DNA of 64,000 nt from Salticus scenicus (GCA_963930645.1 OZ005660.1:249510731-249574730); one strand, 5' to 3'; positions 46,083 through 56,324 are shown, numbered from the stretch's first letter. Notes: a model not told the origin generated them from the sequence alone. Translations and numbers: made by a program.

Positions 46083-46205
46083 TGATTGGATTGGAATAGA
46101 TGGGTTTAACGTCTCATTAGTGCTGTACAATGGGCAATTGGCGACAGTCTAGCACTTACCCCCACAGGTAGTCCGGAGACATGCCATCACAATTTTGATC
46201 CTCCA
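46083..46205 (+). mobile_element. SINE (TTACGTCGCACTAGTGCTG family), copy b
   Basis: GGGTTTAACGTCTCATTAGT, GGGCAATTGGCGACAGTCT and GGTAGTCCGGAGACATGCCATC match the SINE at 37668-37819 in order and strand. Target duplication not resolved. Confidence 0.72.
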
Positions 46206-46708
46206 AGGAATGGACTGTGATTTTGAAAGAATACACGCAAATATTTAAATTTCGGGACATTTAGCGTCCCCGAGTAGTCAAAGAATTTTTGGGGACAAAA
46301 AATAGAAAAGGCCAAAATTCGAGGACAGTCCTCGAATTTCGCGGACGTATGGTCACCTTACAGTAAGGTAGCATTTAACTTCGCACTAGCACTGCGCTTC
46401 GGCAACAATCTCGGAGATACGCCAGTAAGGTAGCATTTAACTTCGCACTAGCACTGCGCTTCGGCGACAATCTCGGAGATACGCCAGTAAGGTAGCATTT
46501 AACTTCGCACTAGCACTGCGCTTCGGCGACAATCTCGGAGATACGCCAGTAAGGTAGCATTTAACTTCGCACTAGCACTGTGCTTCCGTGACTTTTCGCA
46601 GGAATGAGTAATATGCACATTTGTACGGTCCGCGTATATGAAACCAAAAAAGAAAAAAAACACTGGATACCACACCCGCATTGTGCATGAATGTATAAAA
46701 CCTACGAA

Positions 46709-46958
46709 ATTTTGTTTTGCAGCAATCAGTAAAATTAAAAAAATCCCTTTATTTTGCTTCGTTACTCATGTCATAAAGCTTTTTCGCCGGAGGGCCCTCC
46801 GCGTCCTCGGTGCCTCCCGCTTGTCGTGGACCGTCCACGACAAGCGGGAGGCACCGAGGACGCGGAGGGCTCTCCGGCGAAAAAGCTTTATGACATGAGT
46901 AACGAAGCAAAATAAAGGGATTTTTTTAATTTTACTGATTGCTGCAAAACAAAATTTA
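46709..46958. repeat. About 250-bp near-perfect palindrome
   Basis: Arms of about 124 bp meet near 46833 at GTGGACCGTCCAC. Each arm includes GGAGGCACCGAGGACGCGGA, CGGCGAAAAAGCTTTATGAC and AGTAACGAAGCAAAATAAAG, with almost no loop. A smaller palindrome with the same GCCGGAGGGCCCTCCGGC core follows at 46966-47015. It lies inside the MULE. Confidence 0.9.
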
Positions 46959-47076
46959 CTGCTTCATAAAGCTTTTTCGCCGGAGGGCCCTCCGGCGAAA
47001 AAGCTTTATGACATGAGTAACGAAGCATTCGTTTTGCAGGGAAAAGTAATATGCACGTCTGTACGCTCCGCGTACA

Positions 47077-47765
47077 TGAACCCCCCTCCCCCCCAAAAAA
47101 AGCACTGCCCCCCCCACAAAAAAAAACACTGCCCCCTTCCAAAAAAACACTGCGCCCCCCCAAAAAAAACACTGCGCCCCCCCAAAAAAACACTGCTCCC
47201 TCCCCAAAAAAAAACACTGCCCCCCCCTAAAAAAAAACACTGCCCCCCCACAAAAAAAAAAAAAATTCACTGCCCCCTCCCTCCCCCCAAAAAAAACACT
47301 GCCCCCCCAAAAAAACACTGCTCCCTCCCAAAAAAACACTGCCCCCCCACAAAAAAAACCACTGCCCCCCCCACAAAAAAAAAAATCACAGCCCCCCCCA
47401 CAAAAAAAAAACCCACTGCCCCCCCCCCAAAAAAAAAAATTCACTGCCCCCCCCAAAAAAAACCACTGCCCCCCCCCAAAAAAAAAAAAATTTCACCCCC
47501 CCCTCAAAAAAAAAAAAATTTCACCCCCCCCCCTCAAAAAAAAAAAATCACTGCCCCCCCCAAAAAACAACAACAAAAAAAATCACTGCCCCCTCCCTCC
47601 CCAAAAAAAAACACTGCCCCCCCACAAAAAAAAAAAAAAATTCACCCCCCCCCCCCAAAAAAAAAAAACACTGCCCCCCCCACACAAAAAAAAAATTCAC
47701 TCCCCCCTCCAGAAAAGAAAAAATAAATCACTGCCTCCCCCCCACACACACAAAAAAAAATCACT
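47077..47765. repeat. C/A homopolymer-alternating array
   Basis: About 25 irregular units of C(5-12) A(5-17) plus CACTGC, close to 700 bp. The strand asymmetry creates long spurious frames on both strands (Pro/Lys-rich on plus, Gly/Phe-rich on minus). Its minus strand is strongly G-run rich. Confidence 0.9.
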
Positions 47766-47799
47766 GCCTTAAAAGCACATTTTATCCAAATGATGTCCT

Positions 47800-48140
47800 C
47801 CGGACGAAATGTCGTTTTGCAGCGACCAGTAATATGCACGTATGTACGCGGAGCGTACATGAAAACCACGAACAAAACATCACTCTATACCTCACCCGCA
47901 TTCTGCATGAATCTCTTAAACATACGAAATTTCGTTTCGCATCGATCAGTAAAGCGTACATAAAATCCAAAGAAATATCACTAAATACGTCTCACACAAA
48001 CTCCATGAATCTTTAAAACGTAGGAAATTTCGTTTCGCATCGATCAGTAACCCGTATATAAAAACCAAAAAAAAAAATATTACTAAATACGTCTCACACA
48101 AACTCCATGAGTCTTTAAAATGCACGAAATTCGTTTGGCA
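47800..48140. repeat. 97-bp tandem repeat inside the MULE
   Basis: CGTTTCGCATCGATCAGTAA recurs at about 47930 and 48027 with ACTAAATACGTCTCACACAA and CTCCATGAATCTTTAAAA. Earlier variants (TTTTGCAGCAATCAGTAA, TAATATGCACGT) occur at 46600-46740 and 47035-47060. Only repeat structure, no gene. Confidence 0.78.
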
Positions 48141-48294
48141 ACAATAACGTACGCGAAAATCAGTTTCAAAACATCATGGGGAGGTTACCACATTTCAAAC
48201 ATCGATCGTTCAGCGGCGCATAAACACCGTGGTTACTAAGGTTGGCATCTTTATCCGCGAGTCGCCAAGAAGGACCGTAAAGCACATTCCAACC

Positions 48295-49076
48295 TATATT
48301 ATCATTTGCGTTGTTAAATTAGCCCACAGTACATTTATATTTTGTTAAATTGCTTATTTATTCTATTCCGACTAATTTTCGTCGCCAAGCCGAATGTCGC
48401 CAGAAATGTTCTTTCGCGTATGTGTTTACATCTATGATAAATTCTTATAATGTCTCATTCAAGATGTTTGTTTGTACTAAAAATAATAAAGATTGAGCAT
48501 GTATTTTAATATATTAAAGCATGTATTTTATTGAGCATGTATTTTAATATATTAACTCCTTTAATTAACTTATTTAAATAGTAATAATAATAATTAAAAA
48601 AAGTTGAAAAAATATAGCATATGACAATATTTGTATATTTGTTGCAGAATTTTCTTTGAGTTTTATGCAATTAGCTAGTTTTCAATTTCACTGAAGACAA
48701 TTCTGACTTTTATTGTTTAGGAAAACTAAAAAGTGTTGAGAGAGGTTTTTTTTTTTTTTTTTTTTTTTATTGCAAATAGATAATTTTTTATCTCTAAAGC
48801 AAAAGAATATTGTATATTTTTTCCACAGTAAGATATATTGTGCATCCTGTAGAAAAATGAATGTTTGAGCTTTGACCTATGTAGCTTACTTTTTTACATA
48901 AGTTATCGATCAGAAATGCATGATAGTAATTTAAGTTTATTTTAATTTCACTTTTGCATTATAATTTCAATCTTACATGAAAACAAAACTTGAAGAAATG
49001 TTAAATATTTGACTTTTTTTTCTTTATAAAAATTTCTAAACTTAAGCTTATTTTACCATTTATATTTCATTGTTAA
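48295..49076. other. THAP intron 1 sequence between elements
   Basis: AT-rich. AGCATGTATTTTAATATATT is duplicated near 48500-48555; T-run at 48747-48769. No gene recognised. Confidence 0.5.
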
Positions 49077-49120
49077 CACGTTCAGTGCCGTGTGAATTCT
49101 TAAGAAAATCCCTGTCAGGC

Positions 49121-49987
49121 CAGAATTGGCTTGATTTTGCCCGATCCGAAAAAACTTGGTGGGCTTTTTCAATAAAACCCACTGGGTTTTTTAAGAATCT
49201 TTATTTAAAATTCTACTTTTATCTAACTTACAATAAACGTATAAATATAAAATAAATATTATATACGTTATTAGAACATGAAAAAAGAATTTTCAAAAAT
49301 ATTGGAGGTTTTAAACTGCTCTGTAGAAAAAGAAATCCTCCATGGAAAAAAATTGTAATTAGTACCTTATTAAAACAGAATAAAAAATATGTATAAAAGC
49401 AAAGTAAGAGTTGCTTATATTGATACAAAGAAAACTGTAGGACTCAAGGAATGTAAAATATAAATTAAAAAAAAATAATAAAAAAAGAAAAAATCTGAGA
49501 ACTTTCCCTAACAATACACTTACCCATAGTACAACTTGAGGATGTCCTTTCATCCATGTGATATCCTGAGGATGTCATATGGAGATGTGCTGTTAGGAAA
49601 ACAATGCAACACTCTTAGGTACTGCAGAGGGACAATAATTAAAAATATTTTATGAGAATCTAATGACTAGAGAAAATTTAATAAAGTAACACTAAATAAT
49701 TATTAAAATTCAGTTTTTGTTGTAAAGGGCAAATAAACAGAATTTTAGAGTATTTAAAGAACAACTGTTAATTATAAAAAGACTGTAGAAATTTTAAAAT
49801 TTCTAAATTTTGATTTTAATGAATAATTAATATTTTAAATTATCTTATGATGAATGATATATTTAACATTAAAAAAAAAAAAGAGGATGAAAATATTCCT
49901 GAAAATTCTGATAAAACCTGTAACTACTCTGAAAAACCCTGATTAAACCCGAAAAAACCCACTGGGCTGGGTTTTTTTCCAACCCTG
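49121..49987. mobile_element. hAT-type element, 867 bp
   Basis: Left end CAGAATTGGC, right end CCAACCCTG (inverse CAGGGTTGG). Flanks TGTCAGGC (49113-49120) and CGTCAGGC (49988-49995) match at 7 of 8 bases. GGGTTTTTT-type subterminal motifs. No transposase. A tiny MITE is nested at 49506-49597. Confidence 0.82.
49506..49597. mobile_element. Tiny MITE (CCCTWACAGCACA family), copy b
   Basis: CCCTAACAATACACTTACCC at the left and GATGTGCTGTTAGG at the right, with GAGGATGTCC, CATCC and GATATCC motifs, match 39798-39904. Confidence 0.7.
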
Positions 49988-50689
49988 CGTCAGGCCACAT
50001 GCACTGCTTAGAAATGCGTTATGTTTACCGTGTTTCTATAAAATCCATTAAAAAAACCAGGGTTGGGTTTTTGACGTCAAAAAGTGGTTTTTGACATGAC
50101 AAAGGTTTAAACATGGTTTAAACCGTCACAAACCTGTCATAAACCTATATACCATCAAAAACCTGTATTGTCAAAATTCAACATCTATAAATGAGCTAAA
50201 ATCTGGTTAGAAATAGGATTTAGTAATATTTGCCATATACAAGTGAATATCTAAATATTACGCTGTTTATAAATTAAGAAATCTGAAAACAATTTGTAGA
50301 TAATTTTTAAAAAATTAGGTAAATATACTGGTTTATAATCTAAGAAATATATACAAAGTATGCATACAGTTATATTTTGTATGTTTATGTTTATGTTTAT
50401 TTATATTAATATTTATGAAATTCTAAAATTCCGGAGTTACTTATGAATTTTCACATAAGACATGAAAACACAGGAATACTGGATTTTTTTTTTTTTTTTT
50501 TTTTCTTTAAGTAAAACATAATGAATTAAAGTGTGAACAGTAAATAATGAACAGTAAATTAATATGAATTTGAAAATAATTATATTTATAATCTACATTT
50601 ATTATACTTATCATTTATTAATGAATTTTTATCTGTTTATTATTATTATTGATTGTATAAATATTTGTACCTGTTTATAGCTTGGACTA

Positions 50690-51167
50690 TTGGTGTTCGG
50701 TGTTTTGGGAGTAAGGCTGATTGACTACTCTAGTATCTTAGGCCTAAGGGGTATTGCCCTCAGTGTGGGTCTGTCTATAGGGTCCTAGTCCGTCCCCACT
50801 AAAAATAATCTCAAGATATTCTGCAGGTATTTTTAGAGAAAATCTACAGAATATCTTAAGTTTTTTGGCCCATTCTTAAGACAGTTTACAAAATTTCTTT
50901 ATAATGTCTTTAAAATTTCTGAAGATATTTTATAGAAAAAGATAAATCTTCAAAATATTTTAAAATATTTGAAGAAAGTCTTAAGAAAATACTATTTTCT
51001 CAAGAATATCTTCGGATTATTTTTAGTGGGGGTATTTATACCAGTTTCGGAGAAAAACATGAAAAACTCTTAATGGCTAGGCCAACGAGTGCACCCTGGG
51101 ATCAAACCCTACACCTCACATTTACCAGCTTTGAATGTAGTACCACTTGGCTGCTGGTGGGCCCTAC
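50690..51167 (-). mobile_element. tRNA-derived SINE (minus strand) split by a MITE
   Basis: Flanks AGCTTGGACTA (50679-50689) and AGCTTAGACTA (51168-51178) form an 11-bp duplication. On the minus strand the head reads CCAGCAGCCAAGTGGTAC (box A region) and GGGTTTGATCCC (box B). The tail end has GGCTGATTGACT, as in the copy at 23945. The body is interrupted by the MITE at 50794-51031. Confidence 0.8.
50794..51031. mobile_element. MITE with 17-bp perfect terminal repeats
   Basis: Starts CCCCACTAAAAATAATC and ends with the exact inverse GATTATTTTTAGTGGGG. Interior repeats AGAATATCTT- and AAAATATTT-like motifs. Superfamily not determined; target duplication unclear because the flanks continue the C and G runs. 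Confidence 0.75.
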
Positions 51168-51651
51168 AGCTTAGACTAAGAATTTTTTTTTAAATCTGTA
51201 CGGGTAAATATTACATTTATTACAATTTATACATGTCCAGAAAGCATTCATATTTCTCGTGTTTCACGGTAATTATATGAATTTCAGACACAATTCAAGC
51301 TTTAACATTCAGAATTATTACATTTTCTTAAAAACTTGCAATATCAGCAGTCATTAAGAAAAAAAAAAAAAAAGTTATATTTTTCTATAAAATATTTAAA
51401 TACAAAATATTAGGCTATGCATTTTTATTTTACTGGTTAAATACATAATACTAAAAGCACAATACTAAAAAAATTGAACTATACAATGCTGTATTGCAAA
51501 TAAAATGATTTGTCAATCAAAATGATCTATCAATGATATATGAATCATAAATTTTTAGAAGCCTAAAGTTTTGTTTTTATATTAATCAAAATGTTATAAT
51601 AATGTTTCTCCAAAAGCATTAATATGTATTATGTTTACCTTTTAAAACATA

Positions 51652-52546
51652 CTGTCCGTTTTCGTAAACCATGTCTACCTCTCGCGGAACGATCCTACTC
51701 GGAAAAGGGGTGATGCGTTGAATGAGATGGGCACTTAGCCAAATGCGCTTTTCGTTCTACACGTGTTCGTTTTCTTTTTATGAGTCTTCAATATTTATTT
51801 TACTTAATTTTAATTAACAATATTTTATTTAATGTAATTTATATGACAATATGCGCGAAAAATAAAAGGTGTAAAATAATCATGATAAAAAAATCTAATG
51901 ATTTGATTTAAATACGATTTTCTGTAAATTTCTGTAAAATAGAGATCCAAAAATATGGTATTTTTATTTTAGCAGTATAATTTAAAAGAAAAAAATATAT
52001 TACTTTTACTACAGGTAAAGTCTACTGTAAACGTTGTTCTTTTTCTCTTCTTTTATTAATGAATTATGTAAATTTTACCTAATTTAAGTCATTTTTAATT
52101 AATTTACTACTATAATCAGTGCATGAAACAAGTGTTCAGGTATGACAGATATAGTACGAATTTAGAGATCAAGTAAGCAAATAAAAATAATTTTAACTGA
52201 AAAAAAAAAAAAAGAAGAAGAAGAAAGAAAACAGGCATTTACTTTTAAGTTTACGGATTTTATTTTGCATCGAAGAATAAAAGTGATCTTCTACACTTAT
52301 TTAAAAATTACAAGGGGGAAAAATCAGCATTTTGCCTTTATACGAATATAACGAAGAAGTATCGCTTCAAAATTCAATAATGTCCTGAAAAGAAAAAAAA
52401 AGAAAAAAGAAACCGCAACTTATCTCTCACTCGTAAAATGTAAACATTCTCTCATCTTCTACGCTTCTACCCTATTTTAACAAAATCAATGCAGACCTCA
52501 CGCATGCGCATAGGTGAGCAGGGTCACAGCTAACGAAAACAAACAA
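51652..52546 (+). mobile_element. 895-bp non-autonomous element, copy a
   Basis: Starts CTGTCCGTTTTCGTAAACC and ends ACGAAAACAAACAA; the termini are imperfect inverted repeats. TAC follows the pattern of a TA-type target on both sides, and the related fragment at 6.8-7.6 kb shows the empty site (AACATACTT). Same length and nearly the same sequence as 54088-54982 in the opposite orientation. Confidence 0.88.
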
Positions 52547-53497
52547 TACTGATAAATAATATCTTATTGAAAACAACTATATTTTTAAAGTATCGCATAA
52601 CTAAGTTTAACATGTGCTATATCAAACATAGTTATAAATAAGTTTCATAATAATATATAAAAGTATCACAGCATATTTTAAATGAACATAGAAATAATTC
52701 ATAGTAAAATTTTAAAAGCCTAAAGTTTTGTTTTTTATATTAATCAAAATGTTGTAACAATGTGTTTTTCAAAGAACATCATTCTATTTACTTTTCAAAA
52801 AATCCTTATGAACTATATTTTATTAAGCTAATTTTTCATACGACAATTAAATTGTAAATATAGGTTTTTGACATTTTTGACAAGGTGGTTTTTGACATGA
52901 CGGTTTTAACCATGGTTTAAACCGTCAAAAACTGTCACGTGTCAAAAACCTGCCAACCCTGAAAAAAACTAAATGATATAACCTTGTAATAAATTCTTAT
53001 TAATTACCTAATACAATGTAATTTTTTTTTAGTTTTGTATCATATTTATTGTCAATCACCGATAGTTGACGCAGGTTTATATCATATTTTACACTGTTTG
53101 CCATCAGTGCCTGACGAAAAGTTCATTGTCAGCTAACTGATGGCTGACATGGCATTCAACGTGTTCAAACTATAAAAGTTCAATCTTTGGGAAAATTAAT
53201 CTATCTAAAATCCAACATGAAAAAATTAAATGCACAACATGTACTCACTCTGAAGAAACGAATCCAATTTGTGAAAAGATAAAATTTTTATTTAATTTTG
53301 TAAAGAAAGAAAATTACGTAAAACCTTCCTTTTTTTGCGGATGTTTTCCTGAACCAAGTACAATCAACCAGTTTTAATAGTATTCGAAAACAGGAAAATA
53401 TTTTTATAAAATAAAATTTTGTGAGAGGGTTTTTTTTTTTTAAATTTGAATATTGTGAAGGGTTCCTCCCAACACTCACATACAAACATCTATTTCA

Positions 53498-53742
53498 GGG
53501 TAATCACTAGTGAGGGAATCATACAAAAGTTAGAGAATGCAAGTGAATCTGGAATAGTCAGGTAAGTTTGACAAATTTTGTGGAAATAAGCCATATTTGA
53601 AAGCTCGTTATTGTACATTGCTGAATTGTTCACTAATTTTGTTAATTTTTTCAGTAAATAAACAGTGTAACTCAGGTAAAATGGGGAAAAATAGTCATGG
53701 AAAAGTCAGGAAATTTGAGAAAAGTTCTAGTGTTAGCCACCC
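53498..53742. mobile_element. Probable hAT-type MITE remnant
   Basis: CAGGGTAATCACTAGTGAGG at the left and GTGTTAGCCACCCT at the right, with GGAATAGTCAGG and GAAAAGTCAGGAAATTTGA inside, resemble the CAGGGTTGCCAC family at 14402 and 20297. It ends about 110 bp before THAP exon 2. Confidence 0.5.
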
Positions 53743-53854
53743 TAAATTTTTGTATCTGAAAATACATAATTAAAACAAATAAATAGAATACTAATATGCA
53801 GTTGTTGTTTTTTTCTACATTGTTGCAGTTTACTTTTGATGTTTCTTGTTACAG

Positions 53855-54037
53855 AGTCACTTTGAAGAGTCTCAGTTTGAAAATAAACATGAATGCGGGC
53901 AAAACAAGTTAAAGAGAGATGCCATTCCAACTTTATTTGATGTTCCCAACCCATCTTGTTTGTTAAATATAAAACGGCAAAAGGGAGTTGGATGTCCAAA
54001 ACCAGATACAATCCTTGATAAAATTGCAAAAGAAAAG
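53855..54037 (+). CDS. THAP gene, coding exon 2 (C-terminal half of the THAP domain)
   Basis: 61 codons. The acceptor is TTTCTTGTTACAG (to 53854); the donor is GTAATA at 54038. It opens SHFEESQFENKHECG, whose His completes the C-X2-H zinc ligand set begun in exon 1. Then KLKRDAIPTLFDVPNP follows, the AVPTIF-type box that closes a THAP domain. A Lys/Gln-rich linker (KRQKGVGCPKPDT) leads to DKIAKEK. Both borders are phase 0. It has no stop in frame and no THAP start of its own, so it makes sense only spliced to an upstream exon; the one at 43487 fits exactly. Confidence 0.8.
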
Positions 54038-54087
54038 GTAATAATATTTATACATAATAACATAATTAGTTATATATAAGTGTTGTA

Positions 54088-54982
54088 TTGTTTGTTTTCG
54101 TTAGCTGTGACCCTGCTCACCTATGCGCATGCGTGAGGTCTGCATTGATTTTGTTAAAATAGGGTAGAAGCGTAGAAGATGAGAGAATGTTTACATTTTA
54201 CGAGTGAGAGATAAGTTGCGGTTTCTTTTTTCTTTTTTTTTCTTTTCAGGACATTATTGAATTTTGAAGCGATACTTCTTCGTTATATTCGTATAAAGGC
54301 AAAATGCTGATTTTTCCCCCTTGTAATTTTTAAATAAGTGTAGAAGATCAGTTTTATTCTTCGATGCAAAATAAAATCCGTAAACTTAAAAGTAAATGCC
54401 TGTTTTCTTTCTTCTTCTTCTTTTTTTTTTTTTTCAGTTAAAATTATTTTTATTTGCTTACTTGATCTCTAAATTCGTACTATATCTGTCATACCTGAAC
54501 ACTTGTTTCATGCACTGATTATAGTAGTAAATTAATTAAAAATGACTTAAATTAGGTAAAATTTACATAATTCATTAATAAAAGAAGAGAAAAAGAACAA
54601 CGTTTACAGTAGACTTTACCTGTAGTAAAAGTAATATATTTTTTTCTTTTAAATTATACTGCTAAAATAAAAATACCATATTTTTGGATCTCTATTTTAC
54701 AGAAATTTACAGAAAATCGTATTTAAATCAAATCATTAGATTTTTTTATCATGATTATTTTACACCTTTTATTTTTCGCGCATATTGTCATATAAATTAC
54801 ATTAAATAAAATATTGTTAATTAAAATTAAGTAAAATAAATATTAAAGACTCATAAAAAGAAAACGAACACGTGTAGAACGAAAAGCGCATTTGGCTAAG
54901 TGCCCATCTCATTCAACGCATCACCCCTTTTCCGAGTAGGATCGTTCCGCGAGAGGTAGACATGGTTTACGAAAACGGACAG
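54088..54982 (-). mobile_element. 895-bp non-autonomous element, copy b (inverted)
   Basis: The reverse complement of 51652-52546, with roughly one visible difference in the first 160 bp compared. Bounded by GTA on the left (54085-54087) and TAG on the right. It begins 51 bp after the exon 2 donor. Confidence 0.88.
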
Positions 54983-56091
54983 TAGGATACTAGATTACAG
55001 AACATAAGAAAAAATAAATTATAAATATTGTAGTGAAATAATAATAATAATTAAAAATTGCTTAAAGTGATTATAATAATTTAAAATAATAAATTGATTA
55101 ATAATTAAAATAATAAGTACATAGTTAAAATAACTAAATATTCTTTTTAATTATGCTTCATTTAATGTTACAATAAACATTGGATGTTAAAACAGGAACA
55201 TACAAAAAAATAAATTTATGAATTTTCCATTTCAGAATCTTAGTAATAAAATAAATATAAAAATATATATTTAAGGATTTTGAAAAATGTGTACTTTTTA
55301 CTTTTATTGACATATATGCAAAATTGCCTCTCTTGGTATGTACTAATATTTAATATACATATATTTTTAATTTATTAGATCATAATGTTACAGGTATAAA
55401 CTATAAATATTCACTCTTTGATAATAGTAAATAGAAAAAAAGAGAGAGAAACTGATAAGTTTCTAAATTGTGATTTAGTGCTCTAAAAATATAAAATAGT
55501 AGGAATCATGTAGAAATATGCTTTTTATTTTTATTTTGAATTCATTATGTGTGATTCCTTATCAGGTGATAAAGAAAGCATGAATGCACTGTAAAAGCAG
55601 TGGTACATAAAGTAGACTCAAAATCTGACTCATAACAAAACCTTAAAGATAAGGAAATCTTGACACTGACTTACTGAGTTTATATATATATATATATAAA
55701 TATGTTTTTATAAAAATTAATAAAAGAAAAAAAAAAAATAGTTGGCTACTTTAGGTGACAAACTTTTCATATGTATATTTTAAAATTTCACTTTTTAAAA
55801 ACTAGTTTTAACTAACTTATATACATTTTGAAAGGAAATTATCCACAGTATTTTATTTTTTATTTTAAATAAATGTATTTACAAGTTTAGTTATAATATT
55901 AATAAAGTCTTGGATGCTCTAACTGTCATGTTTCAAAGTGTCTAAAAATGCATTTCAAATTGTATCATGAAATTTACTTTTTTCTTTCTTGTGCTGAATT
56001 AAAGTACACATGTTTGTGCCTATATAACTTACAAGTAATATAGTCTAATCTCGTTAACATGAATCTCAAGGGGAACAAAAAAATTGTTTAA
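54983..56091. other. THAP intron 2, AT-rich
   Basis: No exon or TE terminus recognised; (TA)n at about 55681-55700. Confidence 0.5.
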
Positions 56092-56302
56092 GTTATCAGT
56101 ATTTCATGCTGTCAGTAACTAATCTTTATATAACTACACTAATCTTCATTTTAACGGGGGTTGTGGAAACAGTTCATGTTAAAAGTAATTCATGTTTATA
56201 TCAGTATTTCATGCTATCAGTAACTAATCTTTATATAACTACACTAATCTTCATTTTAACGGGGATTGTGGAAACAGTTCATGTTAAAAGTAATTCATGT
56301 TT
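56092..56302. repeat. 105-bp tandem duplication
   Basis: Two copies, nearly identical, of a unit starting ATTTCATGCTGTCAGTAACT (56101 and 56206) and containing AACTACACTAATCTTCAT and GGAAACAGTTCATG. The open frame across it is a by-product. Confidence 0.88.
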
Positions 56303-56324
56303 AAGCACGTTCACATTAACAAGG

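Larger units (their letters stand above)
45339..46360. mobile_element. hAT-type element nested in the MULE
   Basis: Termini TAAGGTGACCATA and TATGGTCACCTTA (perfect 13-bp inverted repeats). CAGTAAGG flanks both sides (45331-45338, 46361-46368). GGGGACAAA and GAGGACA subterminal repeats are present. No transposase. It holds a nested hAT MITE and a SINE. Confidence 0.92.
45213..46590. repeat. 62-bp tandem repeats (SINE-related) split by a hAT
   Basis: Units of 61-63 bp reading GCATTTAACTTCGCACTAGC, then ACTGCGCTTCGGCGAC and AATCTCGGAGATACGCCAG. Two lie before the hAT at 45339 and at least four after it. The unit is clearly related to the SINE at 37668 (TTTTACGTCGCACTAGTGCT with GGCGACGGTCTG), minus a short internal segment. 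Confidence 0.85.
44040..48294. mobile_element. Mutator-like (MULE) non-autonomous element, 4.25 kb
   Basis: 33-bp TIRs: GGTAAAAATGTGCTTTACGG (44040 on) and the inverse of GGTTGGAATGTGCTTTACGG (to 48294), both continuing CTTCTTGGCGA, about 30 of 33 bases alike. TATATTATC flanks both sides (44031-44039, 48295-48303). A 9-bp duplication with long TIRs is the MULE signature. No MURA transposase was found; the interior is tandem repeats, palindromes and later insertions. It sits in intron 1 of the THAP gene. Confidence 0.87.
50058..52961. mobile_element. hAT-type element, 2.9 kb, with perfect 8-bp target duplication
   Basis: Termini CAGGGTTGGGTTTTTGACG and the inverse of CAGGGTTGGCAGGTTTTTGA. AAAAAAAC flanks both sides (50050-50057, 52962-52969). 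Subterminal palindromes with ATGGTTTAAACCGTCA lie near both ends. Interior is non-coding and similar to 6841-7650. It holds a SINE (50690-51167) and an 895-bp element (51652-52546). Confidence 0.9.
49077..53163. mobile_element. piggyBac-like MITE (copy b) split by two hAT elements
   Basis: The left end CACGTTCAGTGCCG is preceded by TTAA (49073-49076). The right end GGCATTCAACGTG is followed by TTCA. Subterminal sequence matches the MITE at 9485-9798 at both ends, in reverse orientation. After removing the nested hATs (49121-49987, 50058-52961) roughly 300 bp remain, the size of copy a. Confidence 0.68.

Noticed and set aside
46888..47726. Long open frames on both strands (up to 237 codons) across the C/A array
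   Set aside because: They are pure low-complexity Pro/Lys/Thr or Gly/Phe strings produced by the C- and A-runs, shift with run length, and have no domain.
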